Source: Eublepharis macularius (Eukaryota; Chordata; Lepidosauria; Squamata; Eublepharidae). From it: a stretch of 64,000 nucleotides of DNA. A program made the translations under genes and the position numbers. The notes under the pieces were generated by a model, which had not been told where the DNA came from, did not search any database, and worked only from the letters and a program-made list of their open reading frames with translations. This document shows positions 24,101 through 38,600 of the stretch, piece after piece. Within the stretch, counting starts at the first letter, position 1. Each line of letters begins with the position of its first letter. The stretch covers positions 125,337,464 through 125,401,463 of the forward strand of contig NC_072796.1 of NCBI RefSeq assembly GCF_028583425.1, given 5' to 3'.

Positions 24101-27100
24101 AACTATTTAAAATAATAAATCCTGGAGCTTCTTAACATGCTATGAAAAATAAAGGTTTAGCTAGCTCTCGCTCCTAGCAGCTTCAGTCATGCCCCTGCTT
24201 CCACAAGGCATGCTCCAGTTCTACTCTCCCTAGAGACCTGAAATGAAGCATCTTTCCTGGCAGCAAGAGAGACGATCCAAAACTTGGATTTCCTCAGTGA
24301 TCTGGATGGGCGTACCGGACATGGGGGAATACAGTCTTTCCTCAGCAGGAAGGTGAATACTGTTGGGGTTGGGCAAAAGACTCAAGGAGCCACTCAGCCT
24401 TACCTTAAACTGTGTCCCGAACAAAAATGATACAGTGACGTCTTTGTTCACCTGGGCCCAAATGTAAATCACGGACATGACCCCGGCAACCATCAGAACC
24501 TGCAAGAGAAACGAGTTTCTTACAGCGAGAACAGAAGACTGAAGCAACTGCAGAAGATGCCACAACTGATAAGAAGATAGGGAAGCCCCACGTGCTGTTT
24601 TCTTGCATACAGAAAGGACTCTCTCCAGCTTTAGTTTGTGAAGCAGGCCTGTACCACCGGAAGCCTTGCAAACTAAAAACAGCTCCCCAGGCACATCAGG
24701 GCAGCCCATCAGGGGCTTGGTGCTAGCCTGGGATGACAAAAAAAGGATACGATCAAGCCACAATGTATGACTGAAGGGGCTGCCTTGGGCATGGTGAGCC
24801 ACCAGCTATGTAGGCCAAGTGCCAAGAGAAAACTCCATTCTTGACCATGTGAATTCCAGAATTAAGTCCCACTGCTTGAGACTAACTTCCACACAAGCAC
24901 AGCTCTCAGGATCAGTGACCAATTAAAAAGAGCATTTTCTTCAAATCTGATAATGCCACCCACAGCGGACAACTGAACTGAAATTCAGGGAACAAACAAA
25001 GGCATTCCAGATTTTTTTGGGCCTGCTTATTCAGAACTCTCAGTTTGAACGCCCAAGGAACTACATCTACTGCAAAACAAAAAATCTAAATAAATCATTT
25101 GTCGAGTTATGTCCAACGTGACCTTTAACTGAAGACAGAGACATGTTTCTGTAAAAAAGGGAAGGGTGTTTTTGACAGAAGCATCAACGCCAGGCTTTTA
25201 AAAATGCGCCTTTGACTTCTTCAACATGCATCTGCCTCTGGTGTCTCAGCCAAGAGATTCGCTTGCATCTAAAATATCAAGATTAACTGCACTTCTTCCA
25301 ATTTGGCTCTAATGCAAGAAACTGATTGCGACTGAAAAATCGTGGGGTGCTGGGGTGGGAAAGGAGGGGGTACTGCGAGACTATTATTCACTAAAGATTT
25401 TAATAGAGTGTTAAGTTGCAGGCACTTCATTAGGTTGGGGGTAAATTGGGGTTTTATTGTTACTGGCATGTTTTTAATTCTGTATTGTAAATTTCCTTGA
25501 GCCATAGGGAAAAGTGGAGTCCAAATGTTTAGATTACAGTAACGACAAATGCAACTGATGAATGATGCAGCTACCAAGGCACGTTCATGGACATAACCTT
25601 GTGGGTATTACTACAAAACTCCCAGGCAAGATTTTGGGCAGGAAATCACATGTTGAAGCAGCCACAAGGAAAACAGGGATAGAGTCACGGTTCAGTGGAA
25701 GAACATCTGCTCAGCAGGCAGAAGGACCCAGATTCAGTCCCCGGCATCTTCCGTTAAAAGAATCAGGTCGCAGATGATGCAAAGTCCTTGACCTGAGACC
25801 CTGGAGATATGTTGCCAGTTAAAGAGCAGATAATGCTGGTCTGACTTGGGAGAAGGCAGCTGGTGCGTTCAACATCACCCTCTATAAAAGAACCAGGTGG
25901 GGAGATCAAGACGGCAGCTGCAGGAGAGACTAGAGGTGAGGAGGAAGATTTACAAGCCCAGGGAAGCCTACAGGATTACGAAAAGGGAACAGCTGGAAAC
26001 ATCTGCCTTCTGGTCCAAGAGCCTGGGCCATTAGCACTTGGGCACACTCCTGTCCAAACACTGATAAACCTAATTATTTTACTCCCATGACTAACAAGAG
26101 ATGTATTCTCTTAGGGCATTTTTCAAGCTATTTTGTGCTCAAGCACCTCCACCCAAATAAAACATGAAGTTGCCTTATACCGAATCAGGCCACTCATTGG
26201 TCCATCAAGTTCAGTCCTGTCTTCTCAGACTGGCAGATGTTCTCCCAGGCTCTCAGGTACAGGACTTTCCCATCACCTACTGCCTGATCCTTTTAACTGG
26301 AGATGCCGGGGACTGAACTCAGGACCTTCTGCATGCAAAGCAGACGCTTCACCACTGAGCCACAGCCTCTCCCCAAAACAACAAAATACATCCGACTTAG
26401 GTCAAGCAGGCCCTGATTTGGATAGCCCAGGTGATCCTGAGCTCGTCAGATCTCAGACTCAAAACAAGGCCAGCCTTGGTTATTAATTGGATGGGAGACC
26501 TGCAGCGAAGGCCAGGGTTGCAGAGGCGGGCAATGGCAAACCACCTCTGTTAGTCTCTTGCCACGAAACCCCCACCAGAGGTCACCATAAGCCAGCTATG
26601 ACTTGAGGGCACTCTCCACCACCATTATATGTCAAGCAGGAATGGCACAGAATTATTTTTACATAGTATTTTTCTATTACAAACATTTACAAGCAAAGAC
26701 CAATCTCTTCCATACCACCACATGCCTTTGAGCAAGGACAGAAACAAATGCCGGCACACACCCTTCTTACTTGGCAGGCTGCACACCTATTTTGTATCTT
26801 GGTATCTGCACCAGAGTACAAAAAGAAATGTAAATAATGACCAGTCGTAAGCCAGATCATTTTGAGGAACAGAGAGGCCCTTACTTACCCTAAGGCCTAC
26901 GGTCAACGAAGCAATCTTTTAAGATGTGACTAAGGAAAAAAACCAAACAGCTTTAAAAACAACGAGACCTGCACAGCTGTAAGGCAGGGTAGCATCTCAG
27001 ATCTTTTAGCTGAGCTCTTACGCAGCTTTTACACAGCCTGCAAGATGATCGGTTTCTGGTATTAGAATTGGGATATGAAAAACTATATAGTGCGGCAAGG

Positions 27101-29582
27101 TAAGGCTTAACAGGGAGGAAGGGACACACAGAGCATCGCTCCCCTCGCCCAATGTCAGGCACAGGGAAGGGAGCGTGCAGACCACAGCTGGTGGAAAGGA
27201 AACCCACCTGCTCCCTTTTAAGCCTTTCAACTCGTCCCCTTCCTATCAGGTAGGCCAGTATTATCAACATGGAATGGAAAAGGACAGGATGGCGGCAAGC
27301 AACAGTGACTTGCCCAACTATGCTCACTGAATTCATGACTGAGCCACAATATAAACTGGGTATCATTAACTAAGGTCCCCCCATCTGGGCACCTCTTACT
27401 CCATAGGTAAAGACCTTAACTGACAGAGGTTCCCGGATGGAGAGAACATGCCCATGTCCCACACACCCTAGGTCCGTCCGAGGCCAGCTCTGGCACCTTT
27501 ACGGCCTGGTTAACAGGTACATTCTAACACTTCTGTGGCCGCTGCTCGCTGAACTCACAACAGGCTAAAACCCCTGGTGGCAAACAGAAGGATACAGCTA
27601 TGCAGATCCAGTTAAAAAGAAGCAAGAACAGGTAGTCGGCTGGCCGTCCATCGAACAACCCTGCAAAGAAAGAAAGATGTGAGCAAAACAAGTGCTCAGG
27701 TTTCAGTTCACGCTACGTTCCCCCAAGAGGCACTGGGTGGCTTTTACAGGCTATGATTATGAGGGACACAACAACAGCAGCCTTTGTTCAAAGGAAAGAA
27801 CAAGATTTTGTTTGTAACCTGCAGGAACAAACCACTACCCCCACTCCAAAAAAAGGAGCGCTTGAGAATTTGGATTAATTCAACAGATTCTTAACTATAT
27901 TGTCCCATAATTTGAGATAAGAATCTGTTTATTCAGCACAGACACCAGTTTGGGATTAGGTGTTATTCCTCTGCCAAAAGACAGAAGAAACAACAGCATA
28001 AGAGCCAAACATCTGCCTGGAAGTAGCATCCATGCCACGATCAGTAGTTTAAAAATATAGCTAATACACCTATCCAGTTATTAGGACTGCAAGACTTAAC
28101 TGGTGTAATCAGCCGATCAACCAATGAAGCAATTCTCTGCACGTTTCCCAAGGGGTAAGGCCCACAGAGTTTGGGCTGGCTGCTAACTAAGCCGACATAG
28201 GAGGAGGTGAGGCAGTTTTGGTTGGCTAGATCAGCAAGGAAAAACTTTGGTGGGTTGCTTGCTTATTTCGACTCCAACGTGTCAATGCAATGTTAACGCT
28301 CAGGTTAAAAAATAAACATGGGGAAAAAGTTACAAAGTTTCCCCATTTCCTTCAGTACGTCAAAAAGATGCTTCAATTACAGTAAAAAAGCCAGTGCACT
28401 GCAAAATTTATTTTACTAACTGATCCATCAATTAAGAAGCAGATCTATGTGAGCAACAGGCCAAATTTATACATATTATACTAATAAACAAATATTTGTC
28501 ACCATACTAGAGGTTAAATCACCCTTAAGGTGTGTCATATGAATTGTACAATACACAAACACATTCTTGCAAAAAGTACCAGCCTCTTCCAGTTACGCAA
28601 CTGGCATCATCTATGCTATAGTTTCAAGGCAATGAGGAGACCAGTAAATGTTTCTATCGGTCTGGGCTGGTTTTGTACTCACTTGTACTCCTGTGACACA
28701 TAATGGATTCAAGAATGCTCATGTTTTAGGTGAAGGCAAGCTGCTCCCAGAGCCACTCCTTAGGAAGCCTGCCTGATAAATACTTCCCCTGGCATTGAAA
28801 CCTGACCTGACAGATCTTAAGCAATGCTTATTTCCTAACAAGTCAATAAGCAATAAGGAGGATTTTTTAAAATGGATGGCAGAGAAATGCGGAGCAGATC
28901 CATCATCCATATGGTACAACTATATCACGAGGTTGCTGGCACTTCAACAGAACCACGCCACAAGAGGCAGAAGATGTCATTCATAGTCTAGTAACACACG
29001 TAGCTTAGTTTCCATTTCTCCCTCATCAAAGTGGTTATCCACTGCCAAGACAAAGAAATCTATTCCTCTTGGTGTTACCAAATTGCGGCTTAATCTTTGT
29101 ACGTCTCTATGGACTAGCCCAGACCACAGGTCATAATGCAATTGTTTACTCCTTTTCCTTCGGCAGGGAGGAACTCATATTCCCAATTTATTTGCAGAGC
29201 TGGCAACCCAAAAATAATGTAGCATCCGTTCATAAATATAAATATTTTTCAGATTCCATTGCCGTATTACAGTAGGTACCTTCAAGCTGTGTGGTACAAG
29301 GTGGAACAAAGCTTAGAGCTATGTTGTGGATTCAACTAGATCCTCAATTCTGCACCTGGTCTGCATTCCACTTGGCAAGCCACAAAGTGCGCTGGCCTTC
29401 TAGCCGGAGCCGGGCATGTCGACTCTTAAATGGCTTCAGGCAAGATCTGCAGGGCTTCAGCCTGGAACACGCTTCAAGTTACTCAGTGTATTTTCTGGCC
29501 AAGAAATCTGACCCTACTGATTTTCCTCAGAGGCACCAATTTGTACCTGGAACCCTGTTTTACCTCCCTGCCCCTGGTACAG

Positions 29583-29619
<37 letters not shown>

Positions 29620-32600
29620 CCCTACGGGGACTGAAAAAGGCACAGCATGGATCTCAGTTAGCAGACCCAACAACTGACAATTCTGAGCAAGAACTAGTAT
29701 TACCAATACTACTACTAGTACTAAACACACCCTACCCAGTGTCTAGCTTCAAAGTACCAAGAGGAAGGAAGGAAGGAAGGAAGGAAGGAAGGAAGGAAGG
29801 AAGGAAGGAAGGAAGGAAGGAAGGAAGGAAGGAAGGAAGGAAGGAAGGAAAAGAAAAGCAGCACAAGTTGTATAGAGAAGGCCCACTGCTTAGTCTCTAT
29901 ACAAGTTGTATAGAGAAGGCCCACCGCTTAGTCTCTATACAAGTTGTATAGAGAAGGCCCACCGCTTAGTCTCTATACAAGTTGTATAGAGAAGGCCCAC
30001 CGCTTAGTCTCTATACAAGTTGTATAGAGAAGGCCCACTGCTTAGCTCATTAAAGGAAGTTCCACTCATAGGTTTGGGCAGATTCAAGCCTGTATTTTAT
30101 TTATTGAATTTTTACCCCATCTGTTATCCATGCGTCTCAGGGCAGTACATATCATTCTCCTTTCCTCCCATCCATCATCACAACGACCCTGCAAGACAGG
30201 CTATGCCCAAAAAGAACAACTGGCCCGAAGTCCTTTACTGCGTTTCATAAGAAAAGGTCTGTTGGATCACAGCATTGGTCCATCTAGTCCAGCATCCTGT
30301 CTCACGTAGTAACCAGTTACCCTGGAGAGCCAAACAAACAGGCCACAGAAGCCAGGGACCTCCCCTCATATTCAGAGGTTTACTGCCTCTGAATGTGGCG
30401 AGCAGAGATTTGAACACAGGCCCTCCAAATCCAACACTCTAACCACTTCACCCCAGTTGTGTCCCATTAATTCTCAAAGGAAAAAAAATAAACAGATTTC
30501 AGCCTTCCTGCTGAGCAAACAGACGCTGGTGCAACACTGTGTAACCTGAGAGAACCCAGCCATGAGGCACTCTCTCTACAGACATCCATAGAGAACGAGG
30601 AAAAGCCTGATTCTCCACACACGACAGCAGCATCCTTAATTCTGAGGGGAAACTGAGTAATGGCTGAGGCAACTTAAGCATGTCCCATACTTGACCAGCC
30701 CCACTGCCTAGCCATGTCCAAGTCCATTTCTAAAATGAGGGCCCTCCTCCTCTTACATTTTTCTCTAGGAAAAAGCTACTGCAGTGGGAAACAGAAACTA
30801 AGCAAATCACTTCACAAATGTTAACAGTTCACCTCTTCTCTCACACACTAATGTCAGTCATTTGCAGTCTGTAAGACAAAAGGTCAACTTTTATTAGACT
30901 TCCCTGCCTACAGCCATCGCAGTGTAGTGGTTAAAGGGTCACAGTAGGATATGGGAGACCCAGGTTCGAATCCCCACTCCGCCACGGCCAGTTGCTGGGT
31001 AACCTTGAACCCATCACATTCTCAGCCTAACTTTCCTCACTGGGTTGTTGTGAAGATAAAAAAGAGGAGAGGTGAATGAGGTAAACTGGGAATAAATAAA
31101 GGTTTCCTGGAGGCACTTCTCACTCTCCATGGGTAAACAGCTATTTACCCACCTGAGGAACAGATGTACAGGGCCTCAGGGCCAGCTTGTGACCTTCGGC
31201 TGCCTTCTCTCACAGAACTAAAGGCAAGTCATGTGTCAATTAGCAGTTGTAAATGAGTAGCCAAAAAAGAAAAGTTCCCTGCAGGTAGCCCTCAGCCGTA
31301 CAACCCTAGGCTTACACAGGGCTTGTGCACTTTGGCCACTAAACAGGCATCTGTAAAGTGACTGGCAATAACGAGCCAGCCGGAAATAGACACAGAGCGG
31401 TTCCCTACATGTATCCCACCATTTTCAACCACGTCTCAGTTCCACCTCTCTTCCTTCATCTTTCCCTCTGGCTTGACATACATTACCCAGGAAGCCTCCA
31501 GCCTAGGGGAAATCCACCCAAGATTCCCTCCACAATCTCCTCTGGGTTCTGCAGTCCTCTCATTTAAACAAAAAGGTGAATTCAGCGAGCTTTAGAATTA
31601 AGAGAGTTTCAGTATCAAAAGTACGAATCCACCCTCACATATAGTTCCATTTCAGATGTTGGAATGCAGACTTGACTCTGTGCTCTTCCATACAGGACAG
31701 ACAGGCATCGAGGGCTCAAAAAGCAAGCCAAATGTAAGCCATCTAATTAAATACAGTGGACGACACAATCCGCATACACATACAAACGTTAAATGGTAAG
31801 TTACCTGTTTCCAGCCGTGATGAATACTGATACAAAAAATATAAATTCACCAGATAATGAAACCCAGTCATTGGATTGACAGGATAAAACAACATTGCGC
31901 TTATTGGCCTCCAGAACTGTTCAAACAAAACAAACAAAATTATTAATTAACTTCATTTTATTTCCCAAGCAGCTAGCTTAAGTGGCACCAGAGGTGAACG
32001 TCTGGCACCGTTATTGCCCAGCAAGACATTATTAACCGTATCAGGTGCAAAGAACGATACTTTCATCATTTGCACAGCACCAAACCCAACAGATTATGGA
32101 AAGCTAGGAACGCGGGACTCCATACACCTCTGAGGGAGGAGACACATTACTGAAAAAAGTCTGAGGGTCCAGACAGCATGATAAATCCTCAGCCGGAGCA
32201 CTGTTAGCACGCCTATTATCAACAATTACCCGATTCATTATAGTAGTGAATATGACTTTTCAACCTGCTGACTAAAATATGTATTTTTCTAAATAAAGTT
32301 CATACTTGATGAACTGACAAGTCAATTCATTATATTTTATCCCACCTTGCTTCTATGATGGAACTCAAGGTGAGACATATTAGGTTCTCAGGAGGTCTCA
32401 CATCCAGGCAACAGCCAGACCCAGACCTGACTCACAAATTTGCAGTATCAGGGTCAGAGGACAGTAACAAAACGGTGGGGTAGGGGGAGGAAGTGTCTGG
32501 AAAATAAACCCTGCAAGAAATGGTTGAAAGAACCAGGTTGGTTTAGCCTGGAAAGTCCAAAGGGAGGCCTCATCACCTGTTCAAATACCTAAAGCACTGC

Positions 32601-35600
32601 TGCATGGAAGAGGGCAAAGATTTGTTCTCTGCTGCTCCAGAGAGCAAGACTAGATCTAATGGGCTCAAAATATAGATGAGTACATTTGGGCGAAACTTTA
32701 GGAGAAACTTCCTAATGGTGAGAAGTGGTTCAAGATATGAACTAATTACCTAGAGGGTGACAGGCTGTCCTTGCCTGGGGTCTTCAAGCAAAATCTAGAG
32801 GGGTGTGTTAATTTATGCAAGCCAACCTTGTCTTTAAAATGATTACACTGATTTCAAAAGAAAAAAAAACTCCCATGAATTTTTTTCTGTGCTCCCCAAA
32901 GTTTCCCCAAATCCTCAAACTTTTCCAGGCCTTCGCATCTCTTGGTCTGGTCTGATCATATGCATATTTAGTCAGAAGCAGGTCCTACTGGGTTTAAGAG
33001 GGTTTATTCCCAAGCAGGGCTTTTTTTCAGCTGGAACGCGGTGGAACAGCATTCCGGAACCTCTTGAAAATGGTCACATGACTGGTGGCCCCGCCCCCCT
33101 GATCTCCTGACAGAGAGGAGTTTAGATTGCCCTCTGTGCTGCTCAGCGGCGCGGAGAGCAATCTAAACTCCCCTCTGTCTGGAGATCAGGGGGCGGGGCC
33201 ACCAGCCATGTGACCATTTTCTCCGAGGGCAACCCACTGAGTTCCACCACCTCTTTCCCCAGAAAAAAACCCCTGTTCCCAAGTAACTGTGGACAGGATT
33301 GTGGCTTAGAACATATGAGGCTGCCTCATGCTGAGTCAGATCATTGATGCAGCCAGCCTAGTGCTGTCTGTTCTTGTAGGCCTGCGGATTTGTGACATCT
33401 TACCTACAGATTACTACTGACCAGAGATCTTTTTCTATAGAGCTGACAGCAGCACCTGACCTTGGGAACCTTCTGCCTGCAAACCGTGTGCCCCGCCACT
33501 AAGCTCTCTCTTCCTCATCCCCTAAATCTCAAGAAACTGTTATCTAAAAAAGTGGACTATGAAGACTTGGAACAAAAAAAGTGGTCATCTTTAAGGTGCC
33601 ACTGAACTCCTTGTTCATGGAAAACTTGTCAGTCCTCTTTGCAAAAATAAGCCCCCAGGGATGTATAAAAATGACGAGTTATTTAAAAAGAAATGGGCTC
33701 AGATACTAAACAAATGTTCTTTTGACTTGATATTGCTTCTAATTGAACGAATAGCTCAGGAGAAGGATGAAGTAGGGTTGGAGATAGAGAATGTGGAGAA
33801 GGAATTACAATCTAAATACTCGGAGGAGGAATTCAAAACTAGATCTAATGACATTAACAGATTAATTAAGGAATGTGAAACTAAACTTAAGGAATTGAAA
33901 TTAAAAAAATTAAGCAGAGATAGACATGATTATTCGAGTGGGAACATTTATAACTGGAAAGATCAGACCTCCAAGAAAAGAGTCACTTGGGCTCCTTCTA
34001 CCTTGAATGGCCATGATTTTGATACCACAGATCCGTCGGATACTGACCTTTCTGGTGATGAGGGGGGGCGAACTCTAAGGAATCGCACTATACCTAATCA
34101 ACCCCCGAGACGCTCTTTTTTGGCCAGGGGTCGCCCCACACGCAGGGGGAGATATCGGACATAGTCTTTAATTTGTCTAATCAGCAGCTTTCAACTACTG
34201 AACTACAGGTTTTGAATAAAGGATTAGGCTTCGTCCCCTCCCCCAAGTACAATGCCCTTAATACTCGTGTAGACTTGTATAAGCTATTTCGTCAACTAAA
34301 ATTAAAAAAGTTTTTTGGAAACACCAGTGTGCCTCCCGTGGTCCCTGGTTTGAGGAGTAAATCTACCTTTATGCCCTCGGTCTCAGACATCCAGCTGGAG
34401 ACCTTTGAAAAGCTGGTACTCAAAGAGGTGGAATTATTGGAGGGCCAGCCTAGAAATAAATGGCAAAATTTGACCAGATTAGAAAGAATAGCTTTACAGT
34501 CTTTACAGAAGGATGACAACGTGGTCATCAAACCGGCAGATAAAGGAGGGGGTATTGTACTCATGAATCGCGAGGACTACCGACAGGAAGTATTAAGGCA
34601 ATTGGGGGATCGTAATTATTATCGTCCTATTGATCACGACCCTACCTCAGAAATTCAGCGTGTTATCAAGATTGTTATAGATAACGCACTCGCGGACAAC
34701 CTGATCGGTCTTCCCTTACATCATGCCCTGTACAATCAGGATCCTCGGGTTCCTGTATTTTACTGCTTACCTAAAATTCATAAACCTGACCGACCCCCCC
34801 CGGGCCGCCCAATCGTTTCCGCATGTAGTTCCATCTTGGAACCATTGGCTATTTATTTGGATAATATCTTGCAGCCCTTTGTGTTGGAGGTCAGATCGTT
34901 TATTAAGGACACCACGGATTTCATTAGACTAGTGGAGGATATGGAGATCCCTGCGGGGGCTTATTTGCTTACCCTTGATATGCAGTCACTGTACACCTCA
35001 ATCCCTCACAGTGAAGCTAGAGCGGTTATTGAGCACTTTTTGGAAAAAAGATCATTGAAAGCCCCCCCCCCCCACTGCTTTTCTTTTGGATCTTGTGGAT
35101 CTTATTATGGCGAAAAATTATTTCAGATTTGAATCCCAATTTTTCTATCAGGTAAAGGGGGTTGCAATGGGATGCCCTGCGGCCCCCAGTATTGCGATCC
35201 TCTTCATGGCCGCATTGGAGGAAAAATATGTATATAATGCGGAGAATAACCCTTTTTTCAAACAATTAGTTTGCATAAGAAGATTCATTGATGATGTTTT
35301 CTGCATAATTAGGGATGCATCGATGGCTGAAGGGTTTGTGAATTGGCTTAACAGCATAGATTCTAACATACGGTTCACATCCCATGGTAGTTTGGAGAGC
35401 GTGCCTTTTTTGGACGTAGTTGTCTTTAAGCGGTCAGCTACCTCTTTAGGGGTTAAACCATTCCGGAAGCCGACTGACAGGTCGGCTTACTTACAGTACA
35501 CTTCTCATCACCGCCCCGTCTTAAAGAAAAACATCCCAGTGGGACAGTTTATGCGCATTAAGAGGAATGCGTCATTCCACTTTGATTATTGTAAAGAGGC

Positions 35601-38600
35601 AGATAGGATGGGGAAGGCATTTAGAGCATGGGGATATCCTGATTGGGTGATCTCCCGTGCCTTGAAAAAGACCGATGAACTAACCCGACCCCAATTACTC
35701 ACGTATAGACAGAAGGATCCTGCAACTACGGGTATCTCTTGGGCTATTGATTATTCTCCTCTGTCTGGCCCAATTGCTAATATCATTAGGAAGAATTGGC
35801 ACATCCTTTTACAAATCCCGGGATGTGAAAATTTACCGAGGATAGGGTTTCGCCGCACCAGGAATCTAAAGGATATGTTAGTTCAATCCGATCTTAAAAC
35901 ACCTCCTAAAGAGAACTCTTTACCACGGGGGCATTTCCCCTGCGGGCACTGTAGTGTGTGCGTCCTGTCCTGCGATCTTAAAGATATCAATTATCCATCG
36001 CCCATCCAACCGGTGAAGTCTAAAGGGTTTTCTACCTGCAATACTGATAATGTAGTATACCTCCTTCAATGCGACTGTCCCCTCCTATATGTAGGTTGTA
36101 CCACCCGGCCGATCCGTCAGCGAATTCAGGAACACGTGTCACGGGTTAAAAATTACAGCGAAATGACAACACTTCACCAGCACTTGTGGCGGACGCATGG
36201 CAGGGATAAAACCTTTAAGTTCTCCATACTGGAGGTATTATCCAAACCTGGAGTGAATAAACGTCGCCTTTTACAGGCAGAGACCAGATGGATTTTTAGA
36301 TTAAACACCATGGCTCCACAGGGCTTAAACACCGAGGTAGACTACTCAGCCTTTTTGTGATCCCCGGGATGATTCAAATAGGAAAGGACGGGTCTCCAGT
36401 GACAGCTGGTACCATCCCCCATTCAGAACTTTCCTTCTCCTTATTATTGATTTCTCTTACTCTACCCCCTTCCCCGTTCTCCCTCCCCCCCTTTTTTCCC
36501 TCCCCTACCTTCTCATCCCCACTCCTCTCGCCTATTGTAGGATATGAATAGATTGGTCAATTGAGGGAGTTTTTGTAGCTCCCTTATCTCGGAATCGAGA
36601 TTTGACTTGTGTCATTGGCTTTTGAAAAATACGCAGAGTGGTGGGGCTCTTTGATTAGTGTATTTTGGGGAATATGTGCAATAACAATTATGAGGAGACC
36701 ATCCTGAATTTGATTTTTTAGGAAATAGATTCCATATAGTTGGTGGTCTTTTCAGGACCAGAACCCAATGAAATGATGTGATGAATGATTTGTGGGGAGG
36801 GGGATGGGATCCTCTCTTGATTAGAGTATTTATTAACTTAGATATGACCTCCCTGTTACCTTTGAATGCACTTTATACTGCTTCTGTACTTGGATGTTTT
36901 CTTTCACGTCTTAAGACCATGTTGGAATGGAAATAGTGAGTATAAATGAGTGCCTTTGAATATCAGTTCTGTTATTGGATAGTGTGAGACAGTCTATGAT
37001 GGACTTTTAACGATAAATTGTAGGTTGGTGGCCTGATGAAGGATTCGTCTTGAAACGAGCCAAATAGGATTGGACCGGTAAGCTCGTTGCCACTCAGCGT
37101 TCTTCATTGTTTTCAAACGGCTTCTACGGATTTCGGGATGAAATAATATGAACTGACAGCGACGTGATCATTAAAACTACTTACCTGTTGAATACTTGAA
37201 GAACTTTGATGGACCTTTCTTGCTCCTAATATTGATATACTAAACTGCTCTCCTTTGGTGTATTCCTTGTTGTAAAATTATTGTAATACTGTGTATAGGG
37301 CAATATACTTTTTGGCTTGCTTCCTTTATTGTGTTTGGTGCAGTTTTACTGAGGAAGCTTTTCCCTCTTGGTTCCTGCAAAAGTTCTTTGGGGCAGGAAT
37401 TTAAACACTGCAGTGGCCCTTTAACAAAAAAAAGGCATTTATAATAAGCTCAAACGCTCTGAGCTAACAGACTAAGATCTGGGAGACCCAGGTTCAAATC
37501 CCCCACTCTGCTGTGGAAGCTCACAGGCTGACTTTGGGCTAGTCACACACTCTCAGCCTAACCTATCTTACATGGTTGTTGTGAAGATAAAATGGAGGAG
37601 AGGAGAATGTTGTAAACCACTTTGGGGAGAAAGTTGGGTATAAACATAAATAAACAGCACATATTTTGGGCTATAATCAAAATGCCAAAGATGAAGAAAT
37701 TGGAATCAGCCCAGATTTCTTCTTATCTATTTCAGCAGGCCTTTGACCAGACATGATTAATATGGAATCTTTGCCCCCTGGTCACTGTTTTTGCTAATGG
37801 CTGTATTTCTGGGACCACCTAATTACAGTGTTATGTTTTAAATTTAAACATATGATATTATTGCCATTTTAATTTGTTTAATTGTATTTAATTGTTTCAA
37901 TTGTTGTAAACTGCTTTCGGCCTCATTTGAGGGAGCAGCAGTATAAAAATCTAATAAATTAATTAAACAAATAATTGGAGGGGGGAGATTTCCTTCACCA
38001 GAAAATATATACATTGTGTATACAGCATCTGAGCTTGTATCAATTTACAACTTAAAAGAAAACTATTATGTTCCGATACCAAGTTAAAGTCCTTGGTTTA
38101 AAGAACTGATTTACTTTTATTATCTTCATATACGTGCCAACTAAACTGAAAACATTATTACATGTAATATTGTGGCAGAATTAAACCTTGCAGCTAACTA
38201 ATAGTAAATAAAAGCTGACTATCAAGTCCAGCTGGATCACCACTATGCCAAAGATATGGTAATATGGTAATAACCAGAGATGTGAGGTGGAAAACTTCCC
38301 ATTTCAAAAGATAAACTGATTTTTAAAGTTAAGAACAATAAAGGATTGCAAATACAATGTCAAGCAAGCTTGGCACTTTCAAAATTGCAATTTATTGCTA
38401 ACTATGTTTATATATGCATGCGCTACTGATTTGGAAATGGGAGGGGGAGATAAAATCTCAAATACATAATCTACACTTTTAAAAAAAATCAAGTTATGAA
38501 CTAACTCAGTTGGTTTTGATTTGCCCTGTGCAGCCAAAGCTAAAATTCTTATTTATACGTCTCCTCTCACATGATGGAAGAGATATTTGAATCACTAATC

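Larger units (their letters stand above)
33560..37345 (+). mobile_element. Penelope-like retroelement (Neptune-type), near full length
   Basis: The region codes, in order, a charged coiled-coil N-terminal part, a Penelope-type reverse transcriptase and a GIY-YIG endonuclease, followed by about 1 kb of 3' sequence with a hammerhead ribozyme. It lies in DERL1 intron 1, antisense to that gene. Outer limits are approximate; I could not identify a confident target duplication. The coding part is read in more than one frame, so this copy is interrupted, but the frames are long and the element is young. Confidence 0.9.

Noticed and set aside
28719-28986. Short frames on both strands in DERL1 intron 2
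   Set aside because: No similarity recognised, no splice consensus around them, and they overlap each other.
29430-29951. Long open frames over the (AC)n/(GGAA)n region
   Set aside because: They are produced by simple repeats without stops and have no protein-like composition.
29863-30045. CRISPR-like array
   Set aside because: The units are contiguous with no variable spacers, in a vertebrate intron; it is a minisatellite.
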